Positions 34,783-43,479 of a stretch of 64,000 nt of DNA are shown here, piece by piece. Position numbers and translations under genes: made by a program. Numbering within the stretch: the stretch's first letter is position 1; every line of letters begins with the position of its first letter. This DNA comes from Thiorhodovibrio frisius (lineage in GTDB: Bacteria; Pseudomonadota; Gammaproteobacteria; Chromatiales; Chromatiaceae): NCBI RefSeq assembly GCF_033954835.1, contig NZ_CP121471.1, positions 2,598,501 through 2,662,500 of the forward strand, in the 5' to 3' direction. Under the pieces are notes generated by a model. The model had not been told where the DNA came from, ran no database searches, and saw nothing but the letters and a program-made list of their open reading frames with translations.

Positions 34783-36051
34783 TCAGCGATGGCGGGAGCG
34801 AGCCTTGGTGTCGTACATGCGCTGATCCGCGACTCGCTCTAGTTGCGCGATGTCCGCACCGTCGAGCGGATAGATGGCCACGCCGATGCTGGCCGTGACA
34901 AAACGCTCGTCATCGCCACAGTTGATCGCGACACTGGCCACCGCCGCTGCGATCCTTTCGGCAATCTCCTGAGCCTTATCGGTTGGGGCGAGATTGGGCA
35001 CAACAGCGAGAAACTCATCACCACCCACCCGAGCCAATACCGCCTCTTCGCGCAGCATGTTGCTCACGGCGTCAGCAACGCCGGCCAGACAGTGATCACC
35101 GGCGGCATGACCACAATCATCGTTGATCGCCTTAAATCCGTTCAGATCAACAGCGATGAGGGCGAGATGATGTTCGTAGCGCTTGGCCCGGTGGAGTTCT
35201 AATTCAAACCGAGGGACAAAGCCACGACGGTTGAGCAGCCCGGTCAGCGCATCGGTATGCGCCATCTCGTGCATCAGTGCGTAGCGGTCGCGTAGACGGC
35301 ACATCAACTCCCCGAAGCTGTTATTCAGCTCCTGCATTTCGTGGCAATACAGCGTATCGGGGTGGGGCAGGTCGCTGTTGTCACTCGACTCCCTGCTCTT
35401 TACCATCTGACGGCTCAGCCGTCGTACCGGTTCCGCCAGTAACCGTTCCACCAGCAGAAAAACCAGCAGAAACATGATCACCGACACCAGGTAGTTGATG
35501 AACAGGTAGCCTCGCTGAAACTTCTTAATGGTGGCCCGCATGATATGCGACACCGAAGCGACAGTTACGACGCCGAGCACGTCGCCTGTTTGCGCGTTGT
35601 CATGACAGCGCAGGCATGCCTCAGTAGCACGGACCGGTCTGGCAAAGCGCAGGATCTTGTCCGTCTCGAAGAACTGGGGGTTGCCGCTGGTGAAGGCGTC
35701 CTGTACATCCACGGGAGGCTCATCTGGATGGTAGCGATCACTGGCTTTACCGAAGATCTCAGCCGTCGACTCCGCGCGGTAAACACGGACCTCAAGTCCC
35801 TCTCTCAGCTGCTCCAGGTCATCAACGTAGGCCGCAATGAACTCACTCTTACCGTCCAATTGAATGCGCGTAGCGAAGTGTTGAGCGATCACCAGGGAAA
35901 GGGTTTCAAGCTGTTTCTTCGCAATGGCTGCCGCTGCACCTTTCTCTGCAAAATGCCCGAAAGTCACGGAGACAATGCTGTAGACCAGGACCGTGGCAAG
36001 CAGGAGCGCGGTGAGTAACCAGGTAATCGAGAGTCTGCGAAGATTTGGCAT
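34783..36051 (-). CDS. Diguanylate cyclase with haem-binding periplasmic sensor domain
   Basis: This 422-residue inner-membrane protein has one N-terminal transmembrane helix (ITWLLTALLLATVLVYSIV). Its periplasmic domain of about 150 residues resembles the DUF3365/Tll0287-like haem sensors and contains one c-type haem site CLRCH (Cys146). A second transmembrane helix (LFINYLVSVIMFLLVFLLVERL), a HAMP-like segment and a GGDEF domain (MAHTDALTGLLNRRGF; RVGGDEFLAVV) follow. The position expected for the inhibitory RxxD reads REEA, so product inhibition is probably absent. The protein likely couples redox state or a diatomic gas to cyclic di-GMP. ATG 36051 is chosen because the membrane anchor starts at MPNLRRL. 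Confidence 0.88.
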   Translation of the reverse strand: MPNLRRLSITWLLTALLLATVLVYSIVSVTFGHFAEKGAAAAIAKKQLETLSLVIAQHFATRIQLDGKSEFIAAYVDDLEQLREGLEVRVYRAESTAEIFGKASDRYHPDEPPVDVQDAFTSGNPQFFETDKILRFARPVRATEACLRCHDNAQTGDVLGVVTVASVSHIMRATIKKFQRGYLFINYLVSVIMFLLVFLLVERLLAEPVRRLSRQMVKSRESSDNSDLPHPDTLYCHEMQELNNSFGELMCRLRDRYALMHEMAHTDALTGLLNRRGFVPRFELELHRAKRYEHHLALIAVDLNGFKAINDDCGHAAGDHCLAGVADAVSNMLREEAVLARVGGDEFLAVVPNLAPTDKAQEIAERIAAAVASVAINCGDDERFVTASIGVAIYPLDGADIAQLERVADQRMYDTKARSRHR

Positions 36052-36302
36052 CGATCCCACAGTGCCGGGTAATGAGGGTATTCTAGCGGAGTATTCTAAG
36101 TCGCTGTATCCATGCACACTATAACAGGTTTACCCGTCCCCAGCGCTGTGGCGGCCCCAAGAGAACATGGTTGAGCAGGTTATGCACGAACACCTATGCC
36201 TTATTGTGTGCGACGGTGGCATGCATGGGTATGCAAAATATGAAGTGTGAGGATGATCGATGCTAGCATCGGGACGCTTGCGCTCATCAGTTCGAGGTCG
36301 AA

Positions 36303-36624
36303 ATGCTCACAGATTATTTCCAGCCCGGCCCACTCTTAGCCTATGCGGTCATAGTGGCCCTCATAACAATCCAGCATCGCCGGTCGCTTCCGTCGCTTGC
36401 CGCAGCAGAGCACATTGCCAGAAACAGCATTCGCTGCGTCCTTTGCAACCTCACTCGCGTTTGTCGTTCACACCCTTCTTAACCTCCCCAGTTGGGAGGA
36501 CCTTGGCCCCAGTCTTGGCTTCAGTCTTTTGTTGCCGCTATATGCCTCCATTACCTATACAGTCATGCTCCTGCTCCATCTGCCAGAGTGTGCATGCGGC
36601 AAATTCCAGCAACGCGCGCGTTGA
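36303..36624 (+). pseudogene. Probable frameshifted small membrane protein in a gap of about 630 bp
   Basis: The gap between the GGDEF gene and the porin contains no intact gene that I trust. From ATG 36303 one frame gives a hydrophobic start (MLTDYFQPGPLLAYAVIVAL) but loses its character after about 35 codons. The next frame (36397-36624) continues with two good transmembrane stretches (FATSLAFVVHTLLNL and LGFSLLLPLYASITYTVML) and ends at 36624. A single frameshift near 36400 would join them into a membrane protein of about 105 residues. I do not recognise the family. Bases 36052-36302 show nothing notable. Confidence 0.3.
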
Positions 36625-36683
36625 CTCAAGATTACACTTGCGCAGCAGATTGCGCCGATGTGGGTTAACTCTGCCTGACGCTT

Positions 36684-37937
36684 TTAGAACTCGACGGCCA
36701 GTTGTGCGACCACGGCGCTGGCATCTTTGCCGGTGCCGCCATTGCGGACGCTATAGTCGCTGTCGTGGCGATATTCGAACGCGAGGGCAGTGCGCTCAAA
36801 GATCTCGACTGACCAGCCCAACAGCCAGCTGGTCTCGGGTAATTCGAGTGTGACGGCTTGCTCGGTGCCTTGGTAGGCGATGGCGGCGATGCTGTCGCGA
36901 CCGAAGACCGGGAAGCTGTAGCCAACCTCAAGGTTCCAGGCCGAGGGCTGGGCGCCTTTGTTGCGATATGCCAGGCTGGAAGGATCAAAGCGCTCGCTGG
37001 CGGTCAGATATTCGGCGATGAGGTTAAAGTCGCCGATGATGATGCCCAAATTGGCGGTCCAGCCGCCAGTGCGTTCAGTCGGGTCGGTGCGAAACTGGCC
37101 CGCACTGGGGTCTTCGCCTTCGACCAGTTGATCGTAAATCGCCTGGCGATTGTCTGAGACCGCGTCTTGCAGGCTGTTGGAGTCGCCAAGATCGTTGATG
37201 TAGCCGGCCCCGGCGGTGAGCGAGTAGCTGTCGGTGTCCACCGCCCAAGCCAGGTTGGCGCCCCAACTGTTGATCTGGTTCTTGCCGTCGATCTGATGAT
37301 CGCCGTTAAAGGCATAGAGGCTGCCGCTGAAACCCTGATAGAGAAAGCCAAGCTGGGCGGCCGTTTCGCGTGCCTCGCCAATGTCCAGCGTCAGCGGTTC
37401 CGAGATCAGATTGGTCTCATACACACCGAAGGGCAGATAGAACTGACCGGCGGTCAAGAACAGGGGCGACACATCCGGGTGATGGATGGTGACAACGGCC
37501 AGGTCGACTTCCAGGTCGGTGGCGTCTTGCTCGTAGAGCAGGGACGCCTCAATGTCGACCCAGTCGTTGATCTGGGAGGCGATGCCAAGCTCGACGGTGG
37601 CCAGCACCACATCGGATTTGGAATCGCCTTCATAGGGGGAGATGTAGGACGCCTCGAGCTCGATCAGTCCGCCGATTTCGATGCCCTGAAACCAGCCGCC
37701 CTCGCTGCTCTCGAGTGCATCATTGAGTTTTCCGACTCGCCCTGGGGTGCCGCCTTGGATCTTTTGGTTCTGTTGGTTTTGTTGGGCGATCAGGGATGTT
37801 TGGGGGGCGGCCTGACGGGCGTTTTCCTGCTCTAGCTGTTCGACGCCTTGCTCGAGCACCTGCTGGGCAAGCACCGGCTGTGCGGTGATGCTGGCAATTG
37901 CGATGGTGATCGCGCCGGAAAGCTGTCTGTTCGTCAT
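36684..37937 (-). CDS. LbtU-type outer-membrane siderophore porin
   Basis: The 417-residue product has a signal peptide (ending near QPVLA), then a Gln/Glu-rich coiled-coil segment (VLEQGVEQLEQENARQ... SLIAQQNQQNQKIQ). A barrel of aromatic-rich beta strands follows, ending in AVVAQLAVEF with the terminal Phe expected of outer-membrane proteins. The coiled coil plus barrel matches the LbtU family, known from Legionella as a TonB-independent receptor for legiobactin. The start has an AAGGA site at nine bases. Two Fur-like palindromes overlap its promoter, so iron-repressed expression is likely. Which siderophore or ligand it handles is unknown. Confidence 0.75.
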   Translation of the reverse strand: MTNRQLSGAITIAIASITAQPVLAQQVLEQGVEQLEQENARQAAPQTSLIAQQNQQNQKIQGGTPGRVGKLNDALESSEGGWFQGIEIGGLIELEASYISPYEGDSKSDVVLATVELGIASQINDWVDIEASLLYEQDATDLEVDLAVVTIHHPDVSPLFLTAGQFYLPFGVYETNLISEPLTLDIGEARETAAQLGFLYQGFSGSLYAFNGDHQIDGKNQINSWGANLAWAVDTDSYSLTAGAGYINDLGDSNSLQDAVSDNRQAIYDQLVEGEDPSAGQFRTDPTERTGGWTANLGIIIGDFNLIAEYLTASERFDPSSLAYRNKGAQPSAWNLEVGYSFPVFGRDSIAAIAYQGTEQAVTLELPETSWLLGWSVEIFERTALAFEYRHDSDYSVRNGGTGKDASAVVAQLAVEF

Positions 37938-37951
37938 CTCAGGGTTCCTTG

Positions 37952-38008
37952 TGAGAATAAATAAGAACTATTCTCAAAAAGAATACTAAAGATGCGAATC
38001 ATTCGCAA
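37952..38008 (-). promoter_or_regulatory. Porin promoter with two Fur-box-like palindromes
   Basis: TGCGAAT-C-ATTCGCA (37993-38007) is a perfect 7-1-7 palindrome matching the Fur half-site pattern TGnnAAT. TGAGAATA...TATTCTCA (37952-37976) is a second inverted repeat with Fur-like halves nearer the gene. On the minus strand TTGCGA (38003-38008) and TATTCT (37980-37985), 17 bp apart, form a plausible -35/-10 pair, so the first box covers the -35 region. This is the expected layout of an iron-repressed promoter. Confidence 0.7.
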
Positions 38009-38074
38009 CAAATGCGGTTGCTTCCTGTCACAAGCCTGATGCTCGCATCGGTGCCATGCTGTGCCAAAACCCCT

Positions 38075-38239
38075 GTTATACCAATCGCAAACTGAGTTTC
38101 GGTTCTGGGTCGGGTGACGGCCACGGGGGGCTCGGCGGCAGGACGCCGCCGGGAAGCCTCCATGGATGGATTCACGGCGTCTCCCGTGGCGGTCAACCGG
38201 CCCAGAACGAGCCAAAATCTCAACGGGTTTGGGTATACC
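38075..38239 (+). repeat. Full-length structured interspersed repeat, long imperfect palindrome (copy b)
   Basis: This 165-bp element opens with GTTATACC and closes with GTATACC. Its two arms pair over most of their length, for example GGCCACGGG with CCCGTGGC and GGTTCTGGG with CCCAGAAC. An inner hairpin GGCGGC-AGGAC-GCCGCC sits on one side of the centre. It lies between the Fur-box promoter and an ABC operon and contains no gene. Copies a (15806) and c (63461) are relatives. It could be a non-autonomous mobile element (MITE-like) or a transcribed structured repeat. I saw no clear target-site duplication. Confidence 0.7.
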
Positions 38240-38360
38240 GCTGTGGGTGGTCAGTCATCACGGGGCATTTGATGTATCCTTTTGTGGCTAGCGATCTGCC
38301 AACAACCGGCAGGGCGCGATGACGCTGAACAACCGAAATCCAGTGCTTTGGTCTTGACCC

Positions 38361-39056
38361 TTGATCGTCGATATCCAGAATCTTGAGTTTCGCTGGCAGC
38401 CGGATGACCCGCCGGTGCTGCGCATTCCTGCTTTACAGCTGGCCGCCGGCGAGCATCTGTTCGTGCAGGGGCCAAGCGGCAGTGGTAAGAGCACGCTGCT
38501 TGGGTTGCTGGCTGGGGTGACCACGGCAAGTTCGGGCTCAGTGCGGGTGCTGGATCGGGCGCTGGAGCAACTCGGGCGAGTCGAGCGGGATCATTTCCGC
38601 GCCGACCATGTTGGCTATATCTTCCAGCTGTTCAATTTGCTGCCCTTTCTGTCGGTCATGGACAATGTGCTGCTGCCTTGTCGGTTCTCGCGCCGACGCC
38701 GGGAGCGTGCGCGGCAGTCGGCTGGCACCCTGGCGGGCGAAGCGCGGCGTCTGCTCGGGCAGCTGGATTTGGATCATCCGCAATTGCATGGACGCGCGGT
38801 TACCACCTTGAGCGTTGGCCAGCAGCAACGGGTGGCGGCGGCGCGCGCGCTCATGGGTGCACCCGAACTAGTGATTGCCGATGAGCCGACGTCAGCACTC
38901 GATGCCCATCGGCGCGAGGCGTTCATCCGGCTGTTATTCGACGAGTGCCGCCGGGTAGGGGCTACGCTGGTGTTCGTGAGCCATGATGCCGCGCTTGAGC
39001 CGCTGTTCGACCGCAGCTTGACGCTCAGCGGTGATCAGCAAGCGGTCGCGGCATGA
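38361..39056 (+). CDS. ABC transporter ATPase, LolD/MacB-like
   Basis: This 231-residue ATPase has Walker A (GPSGSGKST), the Q-loop (IFQLFNLLPFL), a somewhat unusual signature LSVGQQQR, Walker B (LVIADEP) and the switch His in VSHD. It is of the type that works with FtsX-like permeases, which extract lipoproteins or drive mechanotransmission rather than move substrates through a channel. The start is a TTG at 38361 (LIVDIQNLEF); there is no better ATG in frame and no strong ribosome-binding site. The permease follows after 91 bp. Confidence 0.85.
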   Translation: MIVDIQNLEFRWQPDDPPVLRIPALQLAAGEHLFVQGPSGSGKSTLLGLLAGVTTASSGSVRVLDRALEQLGRVERDHFRADHVGYIFQLFNLLPFLSVMDNVLLPCRFSRRRRERARQSAGTLAGEARRLLGQLDLDHPQLHGRAVTTLSVGQQQRVAAARALMGAPELVIADEPTSALDAHRREAFIRLLFDECRRVGATLVFVSHDAALEPLFDRSLTLSGDQQAVAA

Positions 39057-39147
39057 AGTCTCCGCGAGAATTTTCTGGTGTCCTTTATGCTCAGCGTGCG
39101 GCACCACCGCAGAAGATGACGCTGCTGTTAGGGTAATGGCCTAAATC

Positions 39148-40407
39148 ATGCCAATCCTGCTTCTTGCCTGGAAAAGTCTGCTCAACCGCCGCGTCACGGC
39201 GCTGCTGACGCTGCTCTCGATCGCGCTCAGCGTGGCCCTGTTGCTTGGCGTCGAGCGTCTGCGCCACGAGGCGCGCACAAGCTTTGCCAACACCCTGTCC
39301 GGGACTGATCTGATCGTCGGCGCGCGCAGCGGGCCGGTGCAGCTCCTGTTGTACGCGGTGTTTCGCATTGGCGATGCCACCAACAACATCTCCTGGCAGA
39401 GCTACCAAGATATCGCCAATCTGCCCGGCGTGGCCTGGAGCGTGCCTTTGTCACTGGGCGATTCCCATCATGGCTATCGGGTGCTGGGCACGACAGCCGC
39501 GTACTTCACGCGCTATCGCTATGCACGCGACCGGGCGCTTGCGCTCGCGCAAGGTGAGGTCTTTGCCGATCTCTACGATGCTGTGCTGGGCGCGGAAGTC
39601 GCCGCCAAACTCGGGTACCGCGTCGGCGATGAAATCGTCGTCGCCCATGGCGCCGGCGATGTCAGCTTTGCCCGCCATGATGACAAGCCGTTTCGTGTCG
39701 CCGGCATCCTGAAGCCAACCGGAACCCCGGTGGATCAGACGGTCCATGTCAGCCTGGAGGCCATCGAGGCCATTCATGTCGACTGGCAGGCTGGAGCCCC
39801 CGTACCTAGTGTCAGCATCTCGGCCGAGCAGACCCGGGAGTTGGATTTGACACCCAAGGCGATCACGGCGGCGTTGATCGGGCTTAAGTCCAAGATCGCG
39901 ACCTTTCAGGTCCAGCGGGCAATCAACAACTATCCCGAGGAACCTCTGCTGGCAATTCTGCCGGGCGTGGCGCTCAGTCAACTGTGGGAGCTGATCGGCA
40001 TTGCGGAAAATGCGCTGCTGGTCGTTTCGGCCTTCGTGGTGCTGGTGGGGCTGGTTGGCATGCTCACGGCGCTGCTGACCAGCCTGAGCGAGCGCCGACG
40101 TGAGATGGCGATTTTGCGCTCGGTCGGCGCGCGGCCCTGGCATGTGTTCGCGCTGATCATGGGCGAGGCAGGGGTGCTGACGCTGCTTGGCGTCGGTCTG
40201 GGCCTGGTGCTTTTGTATGGCCTGTTGCTGGTTTCCCAGCCGCTGTTGCAAGGCTGGTTTGGGATTTTTGTTGGCCTAGGCGCGCCTGGCTTGGGGGAAT
40301 GGTTGCTGCTGGCGGGTCTGGTGCTGGCCGGCGGTTTGGTGGGTAGCATTCCGGCCTATCTGGCGTATCGTCATGCGCTAGTGGACGGGCTGTCGATACG
40401 GTTGTGA
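39148..40407 (+). CDS. ABC transporter permease, FtsX/MacB family
   Basis: The 419-residue protein has the four-helix plan of FtsX-type permeases. One N-terminal helix (VTALLTLLSIALSVALLLGV) leads to a large periplasmic domain (about residues 40-280). Three C-terminal helices follow (ALLVVSAFVVLVGLVGMLTALL, AGVLTLLGVGLGLVLLYGLLL, EWLLLAGLVLAGGLVGSIPA), with the coupling segment SLSERRREMAILRSVGARPWHV. It pairs with the ATPase just upstream. Related pairs are often annotated as lipoprotein or macrolide exporters. No accessory periplasmic or outer-membrane gene is adjacent, so the cargo is unknown. Confidence 0.85.
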   Translation: MPILLLAWKSLLNRRVTALLTLLSIALSVALLLGVERLRHEARTSFANTLSGTDLIVGARSGPVQLLLYAVFRIGDATNNISWQSYQDIANLPGVAWSVPLSLGDSHHGYRVLGTTAAYFTRYRYARDRALALAQGEVFADLYDAVLGAEVAAKLGYRVGDEIVVAHGAGDVSFARHDDKPFRVAGILKPTGTPVDQTVHVSLEAIEAIHVDWQAGAPVPSVSISAEQTRELDLTPKAITAALIGLKSKIATFQVQRAINNYPEEPLLAILPGVALSQLWELIGIAENALLVVSAFVVLVGLVGMLTALLTSLSERRREMAILRSVGARPWHVFALIMGEAGVLTLLGVGLGLVLLYGLLLVSQPLLQGWFGIFVGLGAPGLGEWLLLAGLVLAGGLVGSIPAYLAYRHALVDGLSIRL

Positions 40408-40433
40408 GCCTTGTTGCGGTCGCAGAGCATCTT

Positions 40434-40465
40434 GGCGTCGGGGCGAAAACATTCACCCCGACGCC
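40434..40465. terminator. Strong hairpin between convergent genes
   Basis: GGCGTCGGGG (40434-40443) pairs perfectly with CCCCGACGCC (40456-40465) across a 12-base A-rich loop. It lies 26 bp after the FtsX-type permease, with the AIM24 gene converging from the other side. No T-run follows on either strand, so it is terminator-like rather than a canonical intrinsic terminator; it could serve both directions. Confidence 0.55.
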
Positions 40466-40535
40466 CCCAATCGTCCACGGTCCCGGCCACCCCTGAGACT
40501 GAATCCCCGGTGAGTCAGGGTCTCATGGGAACGGC

Positions 40536-41540
40536 TTAGAATCTGTTGTCGCCGTCGAGCAGATTGCCGAGACCGCCGAGTACCGAACCCTCGCCGCGAC
40601 TGCCGCCTTGCTGGGGCGCCGCAGCCAGCATGCGACCGGCCAGGCGGGAGAAGGGCAAGGATTGCAACCAGACGCGGCCGGGGCCGGTCAGCACCGCGAA
40701 GAACACCCCTTCGCCGCCAAACAGAGCGGATTTAATGCCGCCGACCTGCTGCACATCGAAGCCGACCTTCTGCTCGAAGGCGACGATACAGCCGGTATCC
40801 ACATGCAGCGTCTCACCCGCCTCAAGCACCCGCTCGGTCACGCAGCCCCCGGCATGGATGAACACCAGCCCGTCGCCATCGAGGCGCTGCATGATGAACC
40901 CCTCGCCACCAAACAGGCCGGTGAGAATCTTGCGCTGAAAGAAAATACCCATGGCCACGCCTTTAGCGCCGCACAGAAAGCTATCCTTCTGGCAGATCAG
41001 GGTGCCGCCAAGGTCCGTCAGATGAACGGGAATAATGCTGCCAGGGTAGGGCGCACCGAAGGCCACCCGCGCCTTGCCTTGGCCTGTGTGGGTAAAGACG
41101 GTCGTGAACAGGCTCTCGCCGGTGACCAGTCGCTTGCCGGCGCCAAACAGTCTATCCATAAAACCGCCGCCCTGTCCGGTGTGGGAGCCATCGCCAAATA
41201 CGGTGTCCATCTGGATGGCCGGGTGTTTGTACATCATGGCGCCTGCCTCGGCCACGGCGCTCTCGCCGGGGTCGAGTTCCACTTCGACGAATTGCATCTC
41301 GTGGCCAAAAATTTCGTAGTCCACCTCGTCGGAGCGCGCCGTGCGGGCCGGAGGTGGCGGTGCGCCTGCGGGCATGGGCGTGGCGGGGCCGGTCAGTTCA
41401 CTCACCTCGGTGATGGGCAACCAGGCAGCAAAGCCTTCCCGCCAGGCATGGCCAGTCGGGTCGGCACTGGCGCGGGTGCGCGCTTGCTGGGTGTCCAGGG
41501 GGCCGATTTGCTGGCCGTTAAAACTGAGATACCAGTTCAT
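40536..41540 (-). CDS. AIM24/TIGR00266-family protein with N-terminal GYF_2 domain
   Basis: The 334-residue product begins with a GYF_2-like domain (MNWYLSFNGQQIGPLDTQQA, about residues 1-55). A proline-rich linker leads to a TIGR00266/AIM24 domain (VDYEIFGHEMQFVEVELDPGESAVAEAGAMMY, then the glycine-rich GGEGFIMQRLDGDGLVFIHAGG). AIM24 homologues are beta-sandwich proteins of poorly known role; the mitochondrial one supports cristae organisation. No signal peptide is present, so it is probably cytoplasmic, though the GYF_2 domain may bind proline-rich tails. The neighbouring TMEM43-family protein ends in a run of prolines, which makes a direct partnership possible. Confidence 0.8.
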   Translation of the reverse strand: MNWYLSFNGQQIGPLDTQQARTRASADPTGHAWREGFAAWLPITEVSELTGPATPMPAGAPPPPARTARSDEVDYEIFGHEMQFVEVELDPGESAVAEAGAMMYKHPAIQMDTVFGDGSHTGQGGGFMDRLFGAGKRLVTGESLFTTVFTHTGQGKARVAFGAPYPGSIIPVHLTDLGGTLICQKDSFLCGAKGVAMGIFFQRKILTGLFGGEGFIMQRLDGDGLVFIHAGGCVTERVLEAGETLHVDTGCIVAFEQKVGFDVQQVGGIKSALFGGEGVFFAVLTGPGRVWLQSLPFSRLAGRMLAAAPQQGGSRGEGSVLGGLGNLLDGDNRF

Positions 41541-41828
41541 CTAGGGCTTCTCCTTTTTTATATTCAAATGGATATAAGATATTTATCATGTATTACATTA
41601 AGTGTCTCTGGCGACAAACGCAGGTGTTCGCCTAGCTGGCGAAAATGATTACGCGCGACTTCGACATCGAGAGCCAGAAGCCTTTGCTGCCCCGGCCGCA
41701 CTGTCGCAGCGGATTCCGACATGCCCCGGTGACATTCTAATGGTATTTTATCTGCGGCTTGACCCTGTGTTGGGGAATACGGTCAGCCAGACTTGTCTCG
41801 CGTGTTTCACTAAGAGGTGGAGTTGCTT

Positions 41829-43031
41829 ATGTCTGAAGATAGCTATAGAGAAGTCAGTTCGCAATCCTGGGGCAGCCGTCTGGTTAGCTCTTTAACCGGC
41901 ATGCTCGTGGGTATCGTGCTGGTGGCAGTGGCCGTGGGGCTGCTGTGGTGGAACGAGGGGCGTGCGGTCAACCGTGCCCGTGCACTGGAGGAAGGTCTGG
42001 GGCAGGTCGTTTCTGTGGCCGCAGATCGAGTTGACGCAGCCAATCAGGGCTTGCTGGTGCATCTGTCAGGGCATGCCGACACCGACGAGAGCTTGACCGA
42101 TCCGGTCTTTGGCGTGACGGAGCAGGCAATCAAGTTGCGCCGATCGGTGGAGATGTACCAATGGCGCGAGCACAGTCAATCAGAGACGCGTGAGAAGTTA
42201 GGCGGTGGGACCGAGACGGTCACGACTTACACCTATGATCGCGGCTGGGAATCGAGCTTGATCAGTTCGAGCAACTTCAAAAAGCCCGGTGGACATGCCA
42301 ATCCGGGGCGCATGCCTTATGAAGACTGGAGTCAGACAGCAAATAACGTGGAGGTTGGTGCCTTTCGGCTGTCGCGCGATCAACTTGCAAGTCTCAGTAA
42401 CTTCAATCCTGTCGATCTGAACGACGCAACCCCGGGGCTGACTCTGCCAGCGGGCGCGGAGCTTTCGGGGTCGGAAATCTATCTTGGGCAAAATCCGGGC
42501 GCGCCCGAAATTGGCGATGCGCGAATTCAGTTTGCCGCTGTAACACCTCAAGATATCAGCCTGGTCGCTGTGCAGAAGGGAAACAGTTTCGTTCCCTATC
42601 AGGCGTCAAATGGCAACGAGGTGTCCTTGCTTGAATCTGGCACCTATTCCGCGCAGGAGATGTTCCAGAAGGCGCAGGATAGCAACCGGCAGCTGACCTG
42701 GATACTGCGGCTGGTGGGCGTGGTGGCGATGTTTATCGGCTTTACGATGTTGTTCGGTACTCTGAGGGTTCTAGCGGCGGTGGTTCCCATGTTTGGGCGC
42801 CTGGTTGGCGGGGCGATTGGGCTGGTCGCGGGTATTCTGACCGCCACCATCTCCCTAGTCACCATCGCCTTGGCCTGGATATTCTATCGACCCTTGCTCG
42901 GCGGTGGCATGCTGGTGCTGGGTTTGGCTCTGCTGTTTGGGCTCAAGCGTGCAGGTAAAGCGAAGGCACCGGCTGCTCCCGATATGCCAGCAGCAGCGGG
43001 AAGTCCACCGCCGCCTCCGCCGCCAGCCTGA
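41829..43031 (+). CDS. TMEM43-family membrane protein with poly-proline tail
   Basis: The 400-residue protein has an N-terminal transmembrane helix (LTGMLVGIVLVAVAVGLLWWNEGRAV, containing the family's WWNEGRAV), a domain of about 250 residues and three or four C-terminal helices (LRLVGVVAMFIGFTMLF; VGGAIGLVAGILTATISLVTIALAWIFY; GGGMLVLGLALLFGL). This matches TMEM43/LUMA. The tail ends in SPPPPPPPA, a possible ligand for GYF or SH3-like domains. The start is ATG 41829 with GGTGGAG upstream; a GTG at 41817 is less likely. Its bacterial role is unknown. Confidence 0.82.
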   Translation: MSEDSYREVSSQSWGSRLVSSLTGMLVGIVLVAVAVGLLWWNEGRAVNRARALEEGLGQVVSVAADRVDAANQGLLVHLSGHADTDESLTDPVFGVTEQAIKLRRSVEMYQWREHSQSETREKLGGGTETVTTYTYDRGWESSLISSSNFKKPGGHANPGRMPYEDWSQTANNVEVGAFRLSRDQLASLSNFNPVDLNDATPGLTLPAGAELSGSEIYLGQNPGAPEIGDARIQFAAVTPQDISLVAVQKGNSFVPYQASNGNEVSLLESGTYSAQEMFQKAQDSNRQLTWILRLVGVVAMFIGFTMLFGTLRVLAAVVPMFGRLVGGAIGLVAGILTATISLVTIALAWIFYRPLLGGGMLVLGLALLFGLKRAGKAKAPAAPDMPAAAGSPPPPPPPA

Positions 43032-43065
43032 GGGGTTTTTTTATACCTTGTTGTTCGGCAACGAC

Positions 43066-43425
43066 CTAAGCGCCGTGCTCGCCACGGTGCACTGCGGTGC
43101 CGAAAAAGGCCAGGGCGGTGATGCTTTCCTCGACCTCAAAAAACGCATGGTCGCAGGAGGCACGCACATACATCATGGTGCCAGGCTCGACCGGCTGCTC
43201 GTCGCCCTCGACGCGCAGCCGGCCGCGCCCCTTGAGGATAAGATAAAGTTCGTCTTCCTCATGGGCTGAGTCCATGTCTTTGGAACCCTTGGGAACATGG
43301 TAAAGGGAACAGCTCAGCGAGGGGGTGTGCAGGAACTCGCGTATCGAGAGCACGTCATCGGGGATCAGCTTCTCGATGTCAGCGAGTTGGAAAATTTCCC
43401 AGTCTCCGGTTTGCACGCGGTTCAT
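43066..43425 (-). CDS. Small cupin-domain protein
   Basis: This 119-residue single-domain cupin has the first cupin motif around HEEDELYLILKGRGRLRVEG, with the His and Glu metal ligands, and the second near PVEPGTMMYVRASCDHAFFEV. It could be a metal-dependent enzyme or a ligand sensor. It lies downstream of the ferritin gene on the same strand with a 54-bp gap and may be co-transcribed. No substrate can be assigned. Confidence 0.8.
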   Translation of the reverse strand: MNRVQTGDWEIFQLADIEKLIPDDVLSIREFLHTPSLSCSLYHVPKGSKDMDSAHEEDELYLILKGRGRLRVEGDEQPVEPGTMMYVRASCDHAFFEVEESITALAFFGTAVHRGEHGA

Positions 43426-43479
43426 GGTGCCAGTCCAGGTGTTTGATGTGAAAAGAAGGGCCCTGATGCGTTCACGCGA

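Noticed and set aside
43028-43045. Terminator after the TMEM43 gene (GGGG followed by seven T)
   Set aside because: The T-run is good but I could not find a convincing stem immediately before it.
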